The notes: generated by a model not told the origin, from the letters alone. Numbered from the stretch's first letter, positions 45,404-54,812 are shown. The stretch is 64,000 nt of DNA from Belliella baltica DSM 15883 (GCF_000265405.1 NC_018010.1:2997501-3061500), one strand, 5' to 3'. Made by a program: numbers and translations.

Positions 45404-45769
45404 ATGAATTCCATGATAAAAAAATCAAAGGCTGTCCTCCTAATATGTTTCGGCTTCGGCATACTGCTGATAAATTTTGAAGCAAGAGCACAGTCACAGG
45501 AGAAACAAAATTCACTAAATATGGAAAATACAGAAGCTAAAACACAGGTTCTTCAACTAACGGTAGAAGGAATGAGTTGCCAGGAGGGATGTGCCAATGG
45601 CATTGATAATTTGCTAAAGCAGCAGGATGGTATTATTAAAAGTAAAACAATTTTTGATACCAGTTCATCTGAAATTCATTATGATAAAAGTAAAATTTCA
45701 GAAAAGCAGATAATTGCACTTATTGAAAAAAGAGGTTTTAAAACAAAAATAAAAGAAGAGCAAAAGTAA
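45404..45769 (+). CDS. Exported HMA-domain protein
   Basis: About 121 residues from ATG 45404 (ATG 45413 is also possible). The signal segment (SKAVLLICFGFGILL, cleavage near ARAQS) precedes an HMA domain with GMSCQEGC, a CX3C variant of the metal site. Likely a periplasmic metal carrier for the nearby P-type ATPase. Confidence 0.8.
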   Translation: MNSMIKKSKAVLLICFGFGILLINFEARAQSQEKQNSLNMENTEAKTQVLQLTVEGMSCQEGCANGIDNLLKQQDGIIKSKTIFDTSSSEIHYDKSKISEKQIIALIEKRGFKTKIKEEQK

Positions 45770-45827
45770 ATCAGTTCGATTTATCAAAGCTCTCCTTCAG
45801 TGATTTATAACAATTATAACATAGAAG

Positions 45828-48224
45828 ATGGCAACCGAAACAGTCCAAATGAAAGTCTCCGGTCTGATGTGCTCATTTTGTACAATGAGTGTGGAGAAAG
45901 CACTAAAAAGGTATCCGGCAGTGAATAACGTACTCGTAAATCTCGTTCATGGCATTGTGCTGGTGGAGGCAGATACGGCACGAATGAGCCGCGAAGAACT
46001 TGCGCAGGCAGTTGAGAAATTGGGCTATAGTGTGTCGGCCACAGAAGTGCAGCAATACAAAACGGATGAAGATGTCTTTCAACTGGTAAAGCAAAGAGGA
46101 ACCATCGGTATGATCCTTTCTGTCATTGTCCTTTTGGTAGACCCGTTGAATATATTTGGCTTGCCAGCTATTTACACGATCTGGTTCAGTTTCGCAGTGG
46201 CAACAGTAGTACTTTTATGGGTCGGGTACCCTATTTTGCGTAAGACACTGATGGCTATTCGTCAACGGGTGATTAATGCCAACGTGTTACTATCGGCCGG
46301 GGCATGGGGTTCGTTTATTATTGGCACGCTTTCTCTCTTTTATCCTGCCTGGCCAAACTTCTTGCCCGTGGCATCCTGGCTAATGTCATTGCACCTTTTC
46401 TTTGCCTATTTTAAACTGGACACCCGTAAGAAAGCATCAGAAGCTGTTCGAAAGCTCCTTTCCCTTCAGCCACCAAAAACAAGAGTAATTCGGGGCGGGA
46501 AATCCATTGAAGTGTTGACCAAAGATGTTGCAGTGGGAGAAATGGTGGAGATTCGTCCTGGAGAGCGCATACCGCTTGATGGAGAAGTAGTGGAAGGGAT
46601 TGCGAGTGTAGATGAATCCAGCTTTACGGGAGAATCCTCTCCTGTCACAAAAGAGAATGGCTCTCCTGTTATTGGCGGTACGTTAAATTTAGATGGTGCT
46701 CTCCAGGTTAGGGTGACCAAAGTTGGTCAGGATAGTTTTCTTAACCAGATTGTCCGGCTCATGAGCCAAATATCAGAACGTAAACCTCCTATTGAACTTT
46801 TGGCTGACCGCTTGATGAATTACTATGGGCCTGTCGTTTTTATAGTGGCAGGGCTTGCCTTTGCAGGTTGGGCACTTACTACAGGAGATTTCACGGCAGC
46901 CACTCTGGTTTTGCTCACCACAGTAATCATGGGATATCCTTGCGCTTTGGGAATAACAACTCCGATGTTGGCAGCTATTGCAGGCGGGAAAGGTATTTCA
47001 ATTGGACTTTTGGTAAAAGCAAGCGAAGTATTTTATGGGCTCTCCAAAATAGATACTATTGTTTTTGATAAAACCGGCACACTCACATATGGAAGGCCTA
47101 CCGTTACAGATGTGGAAGCCTTTAATGCATCGTCTGTAGAAGTTCTTACTCTGGCCGCCACTGTTGAAAGCCAGTCCGAACATCCCTTAGGACAGGCCAT
47201 TACTTTTTTTGCCCAACGGGAAGGAGCTGGAAAATTTAAAACACAAAGTTTTCGTGCTGTTCCGGGTAAAGGAATAATAGCCTCCGTTAAAGATAAAGAG
47301 GTATTGATTGGCAAACCTTCATTTATTGAAGAAAATAATATTAACCTCTCAGATATTGTAAAGGATAAAATAAACAGCCTTGGAAAAGATGGAAAAACTG
47401 TTGTTGTACTCAGCAGGCAAAATGAAGTGATTGGCTTAATAGCACTTCAAGACACACCACGTAAGGGTGCCAAAGAAGTAATCACAAAATTAAATCAGCG
47501 CAATATAAAATCTGTAATGTTAACAGGCGATTCCCGTCCGGTAGCAGAAGCCATTGGTAAACAGTTGGGTATAGATCAGGTGCAGGCAGAACTCCTTCCT
47601 GCCAATAAAGTGTCGGCTATTGAAGCTTTACAAAGAAATGGGCAAAAAGTAGCTATGGTAGGAGATGGTATTAATGATGCTCCGGCACTGGCACAATCAG
47701 ATGTAGGGATTGCCATTGGAGCAGGTACGGATGTTGCCATAGAATCTGCAGGAGTGATTCTTATTGGTGATAAATTGATGGATGTTCTGAATGCACTTAT
47801 TCTTGGCAAGGCAAGTTATAGAATAATGACAGGCAATGTGATTGTAGCTGTTTTATTTAATATTGTTGGTATGGGATTGGCCGCTTTTGGGTTTATCACT
47901 CCTATGTTTGCTATCATTATTATGATCTTAAGCATTTTTGCAATTCTGCTAAATACATTAAGGATTAGAACCTTGAAACTTGAAACTTCAAAGGAAGAGC
48001 ATGCTGCTTCAGTTGCAGAGATAACATTTAAAATTCCGAATATGGTCTGTGAGGGTTGTGCAGAAACAATAACATCAGCCCTCAAAGGTTTGCCGGGTAT
48101 ACAAGAGGTTAAGCCAAAAGTACTTCAAAAACAGGTGTATGTACGCTATGAATCCGGAAAACTACAGCAGCAGGAGGTGAAGGATGCTATCGGTAATGCA
48201 GGTTTTACTGCCGTAGAAGTTTAA
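45828..48224 (+). CDS. P1B-type heavy-metal ATPase with YPC motif
   Basis: 798 residues. HMA domains lie at both ends: N-terminal MCSFC (C15, C18) and C-terminal NMVCEGC. Core motifs: TGES actuator, phosphorylation D414 in FDKTGTLTYG, SEHPLGQ, and GDGINDAPAL hinge. The membrane metal-binding motif in helix 6 is Y370-P-C372 (MGYPCALG), not the CPC of Cu exporters; the helix 7 YN pair is FN (VLFNIVGMG) and the helix 8 MxxSS is MILSI. So copper specificity should not be taken for granted. Part of the CsoR module. Confidence 0.92.
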   Translation: MATETVQMKVSGLMCSFCTMSVEKALKRYPAVNNVLVNLVHGIVLVEADTARMSREELAQAVEKLGYSVSATEVQQYKTDEDVFQLVKQRGTIGMILSVIVLLVDPLNIFGLPAIYTIWFSFAVATVVLLWVGYPILRKTLMAIRQRVINANVLLSAGAWGSFIIGTLSLFYPAWPNFLPVASWLMSLHLFFAYFKLDTRKKASEAVRKLLSLQPPKTRVIRGGKSIEVLTKDVAVGEMVEIRPGERIPLDGEVVEGIASVDESSFTGESSPVTKENGSPVIGGTLNLDGALQVRVTKVGQDSFLNQIVRLMSQISERKPPIELLADRLMNYYGPVVFIVAGLAFAGWALTTGDFTAATLVLLTTVIMGYPCALGITTPMLAAIAGGKGISIGLLVKASEVFYGLSKIDTIVFDKTGTLTYGRPTVTDVEAFNASSVEVLTLAATVESQSEHPLGQAITFFAQREGAGKFKTQSFRAVPGKGIIASVKDKEVLIGKPSFIEENNINLSDIVKDKINSLGKDGKTVVVLSRQNEVIGLIALQDTPRKGAKEVITKLNQRNIKSVMLTGDSRPVAEAIGKQLGIDQVQAELLPANKVSAIEALQRNGQKVAMVGDGINDAPALAQSDVGIAIGAGTDVAIESAGVILIGDKLMDVLNALILGKASYRIMTGNVIVAVLFNIVGMGLAAFGFITPMFAIIIMILSIFAILLNTLRIRTLKLETSKEEHAASVAEITFKIPNMVCEGCAETITSALKGLPGIQEVKPKVLQKQVYVRYESGKLQQQEVKDAIGNAGFTAVEV

Positions 48225-48252
48225 TAGTGGATTAAAATTAACCTTTATTATT

Positions 48253-48639
48253 ATGTATAAAATTAACGACCTAAAAGCAAAGAAAATCAATCGGTTTATC
48301 CATTTACTTTTCTTTTGTTCTTTGTTTGTTCTCCTTGCTTCTGCCTGTAACTCGCAAAACGAAAAAAAGCAGGAACAGACTGAGCAAAAAAGTTCTGTCC
48401 AAAACCTTACTAAAACGACTATCCCTATTGAAGGTATGACCTGCAATGCTTGTGTTGCAAGTATAAAAAAGAAGCTTAATTCCATGGAAGACCTAGAGGA
48501 AGTGGAAGTAAGCCTTGAGCATCGAAATGCCACTGTTTTTTATGAGGAAGGTAAAATTTCTCCCCAACAAATTCGGGATGCTATCAATGAAATTGGGTAT
48601 AAAGCAGGTGAACCAATAACTGAAAAGGATACGAAATGA
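48253..48639 (+). CDS. HMA-domain lipoprotein
   Basis: 128 residues. Lipobox LLASAC follows an N-terminal hydrophobic segment; a charged linker (SQNEKKQEQTEQKSS) leads to an HMA domain with GMTCNACVAS. Probably a periplasmic metal carrier anchored to a membrane. Ends with an overlap into the next gene (ATGACA). Confidence 0.85.
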   Translation: MYKINDLKAKKINRFIHLLFFCSLFVLLASACNSQNEKKQEQTEQKSSVQNLTKTTIPIEGMTCNACVASIKKKLNSMEDLEEVEVSLEHRNATVFYEEGKISPQQIRDAINEIGYKAGEPITEKDTK

Positions 48640-49325
48640 CACTGGAAAGTTTTTTTGAAAATTTTGGAGGAGATCTTTCTGAAGTATCTTTATTAAGCTT
48701 TACCATTGCTTTTTTGGCAGGAATCGTGTCCAGTGGGGTTTGTCCCTGTACGCTACCTGTAGGATTGGGCATGGCAGGTTTAGTTAGCAGCAATTCCGAA
48801 AAAAGAGCTAGCTATGGTTTTTTAATTGCAGGTGCTTTTTTCTTTGGAATTGTACTAAGCCTGACTTTATTAGGTGCTTTGGCAGGCAGGTTTGGAGTTA
48901 TATTATCCGAAACCTTTGGACTCTATTGGGCTTTAGCTATGGTTATTATTTCCATTATCGCAGCTATTGCCGCTTTCTATGGCCCCCGATTAAATGTGAC
49001 AAAACTGGCATCGATTCGGAAGCCAGGAATAGGAGGTTCCGTGTTATATGGCTTTATTTTTAGCCTCGGTACTTCTGCTGCTCCGTTACTACTGTTGTTA
49101 TCCGTTGCTGCCGCTACCGCAGATCCTTTTTATGGGCTTACCCTCGCTTTTTCTTTCGGCTTGGGAAGAGGCTTACCATTTTTATTAGTTGGATTGTTTG
49201 CCGGTGCAGTATCACGTCTGGCTCAGCTTACATGGCTCAGACGCAGCATTCAAATTATCAGTGGAAGTGCTTTATTGTTTGTTGCTTTTTATTACGGAAG
49301 GGTTTTTATAGAACTGATGCCCTAA
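48636..49325 (+). CDS. CcdA-like membrane protein lacking the second redox Cys
   Basis: 229 residues, about six membrane helices. The first half has SSGVCPCTLPVGLG (C36, C38), like the CcdA helix 1 motif. The repeat-equivalent motif in helix 4 reads FSLGTSAAPLLL, where normal CcdA has a Cys before Pro. It may transfer metal or work with the HMA lipoprotein, its four-base-coupled neighbour, rather than carry electrons. Last gene of the module; the 146-bp repeat follows 17 bp after its stop. Confidence 0.75.
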   Translation: MTLESFFENFGGDLSEVSLLSFTIAFLAGIVSSGVCPCTLPVGLGMAGLVSSNSEKRASYGFLIAGAFFFGIVLSLTLLGALAGRFGVILSETFGLYWALAMVIISIIAAIAAFYGPRLNVTKLASIRKPGIGGSVLYGFIFSLGTSAAPLLLLLSVAAATADPFYGLTLAFSFGLGRGLPFLLVGLFAGAVSRLAQLTWLRRSIQIISGSALLFVAFYYGRVFIELMP

Positions 49326-49342
49326 AAACCCCTCCTGCTAAT

Positions 49343-49488
49343 CCCATGTGCTTCCAGTAGGTTCATTCCGTTCGTTCGTGCCTCACTCTCTTCATTCACC
49401 CACTTCCAGCACCGCACAGCAAGAGTAGCCCGTTATTCCATTCCTCCCGATCCTTATCGGGATACATTCCATACCGTGCCACACTTGC
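49343..49488 (+). repeat. 146-bp perfect direct repeat, copy 2
   Basis: Identical to 43938-44083. It lies just after the CcdA-like gene, so both copies bracket the CsoR-to-CcdA module (about 5.26 kb between copies). Confidence 0.95.
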
Positions 49489-50344
49489 TTTTCCCAACGC
49501 ACCCCCCAACGCAGGTAAAGCGGTGTTCGTCAGTCGTTCCGTTTTGTTCCGCAAAACATATCTGCAAGGAGGGCCGAGCGTTAAAAAACAATTCAGTGAA
49601 TTGTTTTAGCGAAGGAGCCTGATTGAAGCGTGGGCTTGGCTTTATCCTCCTTGCATATACCGTTCACTTACCAGGTGTCTTGCGCTCCAGTGGGTGCTCG
49701 CCACCTGCCGTTCACTTGTTTTGCTTCACACACTCTCTCCTTCCTCACTCGCAGCTACTTCATCCCCCCAAACCCCTTCTAAGGTGTTCGCTACACTCAC
49801 AATATTTTTAATTGGGGGTCTGCCGCTGCTTATTGTTTTTGCTCGCCTGCGGGTCGCTGCGGGCTGATCGGGCTGTCATGTTTTTTGCTTTCCCCAATGT
49901 GCTTTCAGTCGCTTCATTTCAGTCATTCGTTCCTCATTCCTTCAACTCAGCCACTTTCAGCACCGCTCGCAAGAGTAGCTCTTTCACTTCACTACACGAA
50001 CCATCGCACCGTCATTCCGCAATCTGCCTGCAATCCTCCTCCAATGGGTTTGTACTACAGTCAAAAAATACAAACCCTACCAATGCTATTGCAGGCAGTT
50101 ATTGCTCCATTCCTTTCCAACAATCGTTTCGTTCCGTTCAGTCGCTACCCTTGCCTTTGCCGACCCTGATGCAAAAAAACACGCCAGCCCTGCCGTAAAC
50201 GGTAGGCGTCTGCCGCCCTCATTCTTCGGGCTTTTGCAGCCACCACCCTTGCTCCGCTCGCAGGCGGCTCGCAGAAATGGCTTCGCCTTGGTTTACCTGC
50301 GTTTCCACCTCTCCCGAGAAAAGCAAAGGCTCATAGAGTAATTA
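49489..50344. other. GC-richer noncoding region between the copper and mercury modules
   Basis: About 850 bp of C/T-rich sequence with several CGTTC- and TCCAGC-like words. A degenerate third copy of the left part of the 146-bp repeat lies at about 49892-49995 (ATGTGCTTTCAGTCGCTTCAT). No coding features, although several frames stay open because stop codons are rare in this composition. Confidence 0.65.
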
Positions 50345-50384
50345 TTAAGTATTTGCTTAAATAAGAAAACTATTTGTATCTTTG
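50345..50384 (+). promoter_or_regulatory. Promoter and candidate operator of the mercury operon
   Basis: TTTG (50352-50355), 21 bp, TATCTTTG (50377-50384) match the Bacteroidetes promoter. TTAAG (50345-50349) and CTTAA (50356-50360) form an inverted repeat over the -33 element, within AT-rich sequence typical of ArsR/SmtB sites. The regulator gene starts at 50415. Confidence 0.6.
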
Positions 50385-50414
50385 CTGCGTTATTAAATCC
50401 CAAACAGGAAGATT

Positions 50415-50792
50415 ATGGAAAACAATCAATCGTGTATCAGAGTGTTTGCCGACAAGGTTCAAATAGACAATTGTAGAGAAATACTTCAAACCAATGACAA
50501 GGCATTCAGCCAACTGAGTGGACTTTTAGCATTGGCGGGAAACGAAGTAAGGTTGAAAATCTTATTTCTCTTAGAAGAAGAAAACGAACTTTGTCCTTGC
50601 GACCTTTCAGACATTCTCGGAATGAGCATCCCTGCCGTTTCGCAACACCTCAGAAAACTAAAAGACGGAAACATCATTGAAGGTAGAAGAGAAGGACAAA
50701 CCATTTTCTACTCTTTGAAACAGGAGCAACTTACTTTACTTCGTCCATTTTTTAAACACATCATAAACAATTCAAAAAAGGAAACAGTATGA
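50415..50792 (+). CDS. ArsR-family regulator of the mercury operon
   Basis: 125 residues. Winged helix (LAGNEVRLKILFLLEEENELCPCDLSDIL, SIPAVSQHLRKLKDGNI). Cys residues in CPCDL at the recognition helix boundary and an N-terminal C (QSCIRVFADKVQIDNCREI) could sense mercury. Such ArsR-type regulators replace MerR in Bacteroidetes mer operons. Its stop overlaps merTP by four bases. Confidence 0.85.
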   Translation: MENNQSCIRVFADKVQIDNCREILQTNDKAFSQLSGLLALAGNEVRLKILFLLEEENELCPCDLSDILGMSIPAVSQHLRKLKDGNIIEGRREGQTIFYSLKQEQLTLLRPFFKHIINNSKKETV

Positions 50793-51394
50793 ACAAGAAA
50801 AACAACAGACTTGTCGGAGCGGGAGTGCTTTCGGCAGTAGCAGCATCACTTTGCTGCATTACACCTGTATTGGCTCTTATTTCAGGAGCGTCAGGAGTGG
50901 CATCTACATTTTCGTGTATGGAACCAGCAAGACCTTATCTAATCGGTATCACTGTTTTGGTGTTGGGTTTTGCTTGGTATCAGAAACTTAAACCACGAAC
51001 AGCCGAAGAAATTCAATGTGATTGCGAAGAAGACGAAAAGAAACCCTTTATGCAGACCAAAACATTCTTGGGAATTGTAACCGTATTTGCAGCCTTGATG
51101 CTCGCTTTTCCGAACTACGCACACATTTTCTATCCTTCAAACGACAACAAGGAAGTTGTAATCGTCAATGCTTCTGACATCCAAACAGTAACTTTTGATG
51201 TAAAAGGAATGACTTGCAATGGTTGTGCTTCGCACGTAGAAAATGACGTGAACAAATTACCAGGCATTGTTAAGGTAGATGCAATTTATGAAGAAGCGAC
51301 TGCCAAAGTAGAATTTGACCAAACCAAAGTGAGCGTTGCTCAAATTGAAGAAGCCATCAACGGTACAGGTTATAAAGTGGTTGGCAAGAAATAG
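50789..51394 (+). CDS. merT: Mercuric ion transporter MerTP fusion
   Basis: 201 residues. The N-terminal three-helix MerT part has the Cys pair in ASLCCITPVLAL and another Cys in STFSCMEPARPY and CDCEEDEKK. The C-terminal part (about 130-201) is a MerP-like HMA domain with GMTCNGCASH. Takes Hg(II) from the periplasm to the cytoplasmic reductase. Fusion of MerT and MerP is seen in Bacteroidetes. Confidence 0.9.
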   Translation: MNKKNNRLVGAGVLSAVAASLCCITPVLALISGASGVASTFSCMEPARPYLIGITVLVLGFAWYQKLKPRTAEEIQCDCEEDEKKPFMQTKTFLGIVTVFAALMLAFPNYAHIFYPSNDNKEVVIVNASDIQTVTFDVKGMTCNGCASHVENDVNKLPGIVKVDAIYEEATAKVEFDQTKVSVAQIEEAINGTGYKVVGKK

Positions 51395-51441
51395 TATTTT
51401 TTTGCTTCTCGTATTTAAGAACTTAATTAAATAATTATACA

Positions 51442-51789
51442 ATGAAAAAGAATTTAATTCTATTGAGTGCTTTGTTTCTAATTGGAATAGCTCAGGTCAA
51501 TGCTAAATGTTGCAAACCGACTGACAGTAAAGCACAAACGGCATATACAACCCAGCAAGAAGGTAAAACCCTGAAACTGAAAATCACGGGAATGACTTGT
51601 GCAGGTTGTTCCAACCACATTTCAAATGCCCTCAAAGAAGTGGACGGCATTATAGAACACAAAGTGGAATATCCGGGCGATTTGGCAACTATCCAGTACG
51701 ACCCAAGCAAAACAAATCCTGAAGCTATCATAAAAGTAATTGAAAAAACAGGTTATAAAGCCGAAATCATTAAAGAAAATTCTAAATAA
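51442..51789 (+). CDS. MerP-like periplasmic HMA protein
   Basis: 115 residues with a signal peptide (cleavage near VNAKC), a CC pair, then an HMA domain with GMTCAGCSNH. Likely a periplasmic Hg(II)-binding carrier. Sits between merTP and the lipoprotein. Confidence 0.85.
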   Translation: MKKNLILLSALFLIGIAQVNAKCCKPTDSKAQTAYTTQQEGKTLKLKITGMTCAGCSNHISNALKEVDGIIEHKVEYPGDLATIQYDPSKTNPEAIIKVIEKTGYKAEIIKENSK

Positions 51790-51790
51790 T

Positions 51791-52087
51791 ATGAAAACTG
51801 TAAAATTAATTTTAGGCATTGTTACTATCGGGATGATAGTAGCTAGTTGTAATAAAGAAGTACAGGAACCGGAAGTAAAACCAACAAATTCTTCAACTCC
51901 CGGTACTAATTCTTCCACCCCAACAGGTACTTCGACCATTTCTTACACAGATTTGAGTGCGGAACAAAGCACCATTGCGATTGGGGCAACCACAAAAGTA
52001 ACAGCTACAGCAACAGGAGATGGTCTTTCTTATATCTGGAGTGCATCAGATGGCGATATTATAGGAAGTAAAGCATGTTTGCAGTAA
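51791..52087 (+). CDS. Small lipoprotein of the mercury operon, possibly truncated
   Basis: 98 residues from ATG 51791 (an upstream in-frame ATG would overlap the previous gene). Lipobox IVASC, a Thr/Ser/Pro-rich linker (PTNSSTPGTNSSTPTGT), then the first strands of a PKD/Ig-like domain (LSAEQSTIAIGATTKVTATA..SYIWSASDGD). The domain ends early at ACLQ, so the gene may be shortened by a frameshift. Function unknown. Confidence 0.6.
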   Translation: MKTVKLILGIVTIGMIVASCNKEVQEPEVKPTNSSTPGTNSSTPTGTSTISYTDLSAEQSTIAIGATTKVTATATGDGLSYIWSASDGDIIGSKACLQ

Positions 52088-52106
52088 AACCCCAAATAGA
52101 AAACTT

Positions 52107-52718
52107 ATGAAAAATCAACGAAAATATATTGACGGTCAATTAAACGACATTCTTTTTTCTGAATTTAAGATAAAGAATAGCGATTTTATTTTACGAATAT
52201 TTCAAGAATTGATGCAAGGCAGTTCTATATCTAAAAACAGATTTTATAAACTAATAAAAGTGTCCAAAGATAAAGCGGACGCTATTTTGAATAAACTGGG
52301 CGAAACCGATGTACAAGGAAATATTATTGCATTTTCTGGTCTATCTACAGTTCCTACCAAACATCGCTTTATTGTAAATGGTAAGATGTTATACACATGG
52401 TGTGTAGTAGATGCCATTCTGTTTGCTGAATGGTTAGGTGTAGAAGCCAATGTTCATTCAACTGACCCGATTGATAACTCTCCCATCGAATTACAAATAA
52501 ACGGAGGTCAGCTATTATGGACAACTCCTTATCCTTTATTTATTTCTTGGTTAGAATCTGTTGACACCTGCAATATTAAAGGGTCGCTATGTAATCACGT
52601 TTCATTTTTTGCAAGCGAAAGAACAGCAAAACAATGGTTAAAAAATAATCCTGATGGAAAAATATTGACGCTTGAGGATTTCTTTGAGCCTAAAAACATA
52701 GGAATGAAATGTTGTTAA
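52107..52718 (+). CDS. merB: Organomercurial lyase
   Basis: 203 residues. Catalytic residues are in place: C99 and D102 in TWCVVDAILF and C162 in GSLCNHVSFF, equivalent to C96, D99 and C159 of the enterobacterial enzyme. It cleaves C-Hg bonds to release Hg(II) for MerA. N-terminal helices are shorter on sequence identity, but the whole fold length is conserved. The start is 20 bp after the lipoprotein stop. Confidence 0.92.
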   Translation: MKNQRKYIDGQLNDILFSEFKIKNSDFILRIFQELMQGSSISKNRFYKLIKVSKDKADAILNKLGETDVQGNIIAFSGLSTVPTKHRFIVNGKMLYTWCVVDAILFAEWLGVEANVHSTDPIDNSPIELQINGGQLLWTTPYPLFISWLESVDTCNIKGSLCNHVSFFASERTAKQWLKNNPDGKILTLEDFFEPKNIGMKCC

Positions 52719-52748
52719 GTATAGTCCTAAATAAATTAAAAAAATAAG

Positions 52749-54401
52749 ATGAAAGAAGAAAAAATAAAATTGGAAATTGCAGGTATGACCTGCGACCATT
52801 GTGCCACAGGAATAAAAAAAATGCTTTCACAAAATGAGGGTGTTAAAGAAGCCAATGTGAGCTACCCAAAAGCTACTTGTGAATGTTCTTTTGACCCTAC
52901 CAAAACAAGTAAAGAAGAAATCATCAATACCATTAACGGCACAAAAAACTATCGTGTAAAAAGTGAAATTTCTGAAAATGGAAATAGTAGGAATAATCAA
53001 TTTGATTTAATCATTATCGGTGGCGGTTCGGCTGCATTTTCGGCAGCTATAAAAGCCGAAAGTTTAGGTTTAACGACCTTAATGGTAAACGGTGGTTTGG
53101 ACTTTGGCGGTACTTGTGTCAACGTGGGTTGTGTGCCTTCTAAAAATCTTATTCGTGCAGGCGAGTCGGCTTATCACGCTACACATTCCAACTTTGAAGG
53201 CATCAAGCCAAAAGGAGTTGATATTGATTTCGCTCAAATCATCAAAGACAAGAAAAAATTAGTAGCCACACTTCAAGAGAAAAAATATATGGATGTGGTA
53301 AGCGATTTTGAAAACCTGACTATGCTAAAAGGTTGGGCAAAATTCAAAGACAACAAAACCATTTTGGTTGACGGCAAGGAATACAAAGCCTTCAAATTTT
53401 TAATTGCTGCGGGAGCTACGACCAACATTCCGACTATTGAAGGATTGGACAAAATTGACTACTTGACCAACGTTTCCCTTTTCGACTTGGAAGAAAAACC
53501 CGAAAGCCTGACCATTATGGGAGCAGGTTACATAGGTTTGGAAATTGCAATGGCGTACAATCGTTTAGGCGTTAAAGTCCGAATCATTGAATTTACCGAC
53601 CGTGTTCTACGGACACAAACCCCAGACATCAGTGAAGCATTGGAAACCCAAATGCGAAAAGAAGGCATTGAAATCTTACCTAATTTCAGAGCCGTGAAAT
53701 TCGAGAAACAAGGGAATGAAACCATCATTCACTGTAAATGTCCTGACGGTTCATTTACGCAAATTATAGAAAAAGGTAAGGTAGTAATTGCCACAGGCAC
53801 AAAAGCCAATACAAGCCAATTAGGGTTAGATAACATTGGTTTGGAACTCACCAAAAGCGGACATATCGCTGTAAATGAAAAAATGGAAACCAATCTACCT
53901 AACATTTACGCAGCAGGTGACGTAACCAACACCCCTGCATTTGTTTATACAGCCGCTTTTGAAGGTAAAATTGCCGTTGAAAATGCGTTCTCAGGAACAG
54001 ATAATAAAGCCGATTATTCTTCTTTACCTTGGGTGGTGTTTACTGACCCACAAATTGCAGGGGCAGGTTTAGATGAAGCACAGGCAGAATCAAAAGGCAT
54101 TCCGTTTGAAGTGTCAAAATTGGAATTGAAAGACGTACCGAGAGCCATAGCAGCCAACGACACAAGGGGTTTCATCAAACTCATTCGTAACTCGGAAACT
54201 GACAAACTTATAGGCGCAAGAGTAGTCGCACCCGAAGGTGGAGAACTCATCCAACAATTAAGTATGGCAATCAAATACAGAATAACAGTGAAAGACTTAG
54301 CAGACAGTTTCTACCCTTATTTGACTCTGGGAGAAGGCATAAAATTAGCAGCAATAACTTTCGGAAAAGACGTATCGAAATTGAGTTGCTGTGCAAGCTG
54401 A
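52749..54401 (+). CDS. merA: Mercuric reductase
   Basis: 550 residues. N-terminal HMA domain with GMTCDHC (C15, C18), then the flavin disulfide oxidoreductase core (IIGGGSAAFSAA; redox pair C123/C128 in GTCVNVGCVPS), the NADPH motif GAGYIGLEIA, FAD motif AAGDVTNTP, and the C-terminal Cys pair C547-C548. It reduces Hg(II) to volatile Hg(0). Complete; last gene of the operon. Confidence 0.97.
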   Translation: MKEEKIKLEIAGMTCDHCATGIKKMLSQNEGVKEANVSYPKATCECSFDPTKTSKEEIINTINGTKNYRVKSEISENGNSRNNQFDLIIIGGGSAAFSAAIKAESLGLTTLMVNGGLDFGGTCVNVGCVPSKNLIRAGESAYHATHSNFEGIKPKGVDIDFAQIIKDKKKLVATLQEKKYMDVVSDFENLTMLKGWAKFKDNKTILVDGKEYKAFKFLIAAGATTNIPTIEGLDKIDYLTNVSLFDLEEKPESLTIMGAGYIGLEIAMAYNRLGVKVRIIEFTDRVLRTQTPDISEALETQMRKEGIEILPNFRAVKFEKQGNETIIHCKCPDGSFTQIIEKGKVVIATGTKANTSQLGLDNIGLELTKSGHIAVNEKMETNLPNIYAAGDVTNTPAFVYTAAFEGKIAVENAFSGTDNKADYSSLPWVVFTDPQIAGAGLDEAQAESKGIPFEVSKLELKDVPRAIAANDTRGFIKLIRNSETDKLIGARVVAPEGGELIQQLSMAIKYRITVKDLADSFYPYLTLGEGIKLAAITFGKDVSKLSCCAS

Positions 54402-54555
54402 ATTAAAATCCTTCAATTCTCTTTTTCTGATTCCTATTGATGTATTGACTTATAAGTCGAATATTATTGGTGCAAAGTATTGGCATTTAACAGCCATAAA
54501 TAGTCAATAATCACTCAAACATAAAGCAAAGGTACAGGCGTGCGGATGCGAGAGC

Positions 54556-54631
54556 TGCAAGGGTTCGCTACGCCTGTTTGGAAAAAAAATCTCCACCCTA
54601 CGGGTAGTATTTTTTTCCCACAGCCCTTGCA
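54556..54631 (+). repeat. Structured hairpin element, copy 1
   Basis: Outer stem TGCAAGGG (54556-54563)/CCCTTGCA (54624-54631) encloses the A-run/T-run core GGAAAAAAAATC..ATTTTTTTCC with inner stem CCACCC/GGGTAG. The core also occurs at 54945-54980. Confidence 0.65.
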
Positions 54632-54812
54632 TCAATCGCACCGTCCTGTAGTGTGAGGGCATTATGTTTAAGTTATTATTCAGAGTCCGTTTCGGCAGCC
54701 GGTGGTTGTTGGCGGGCGTTCGCACCTCAGGTCGTCCGTTCCATGCAGGCGTCCAGCGTTTCGGTATCACTGATTATACGCTGCGTGTCTTTTGGTTCGA
54801 GTTGTGCCTTTC

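Noticed and set aside
49489..50340. Several open frames of 80-130 codons in the C/T-rich region
   Set aside because: Proteins are Ser/Phe/Leu/Pro-rich, no domain is seen, and frames overlap one another; they reflect base composition and the repeat.
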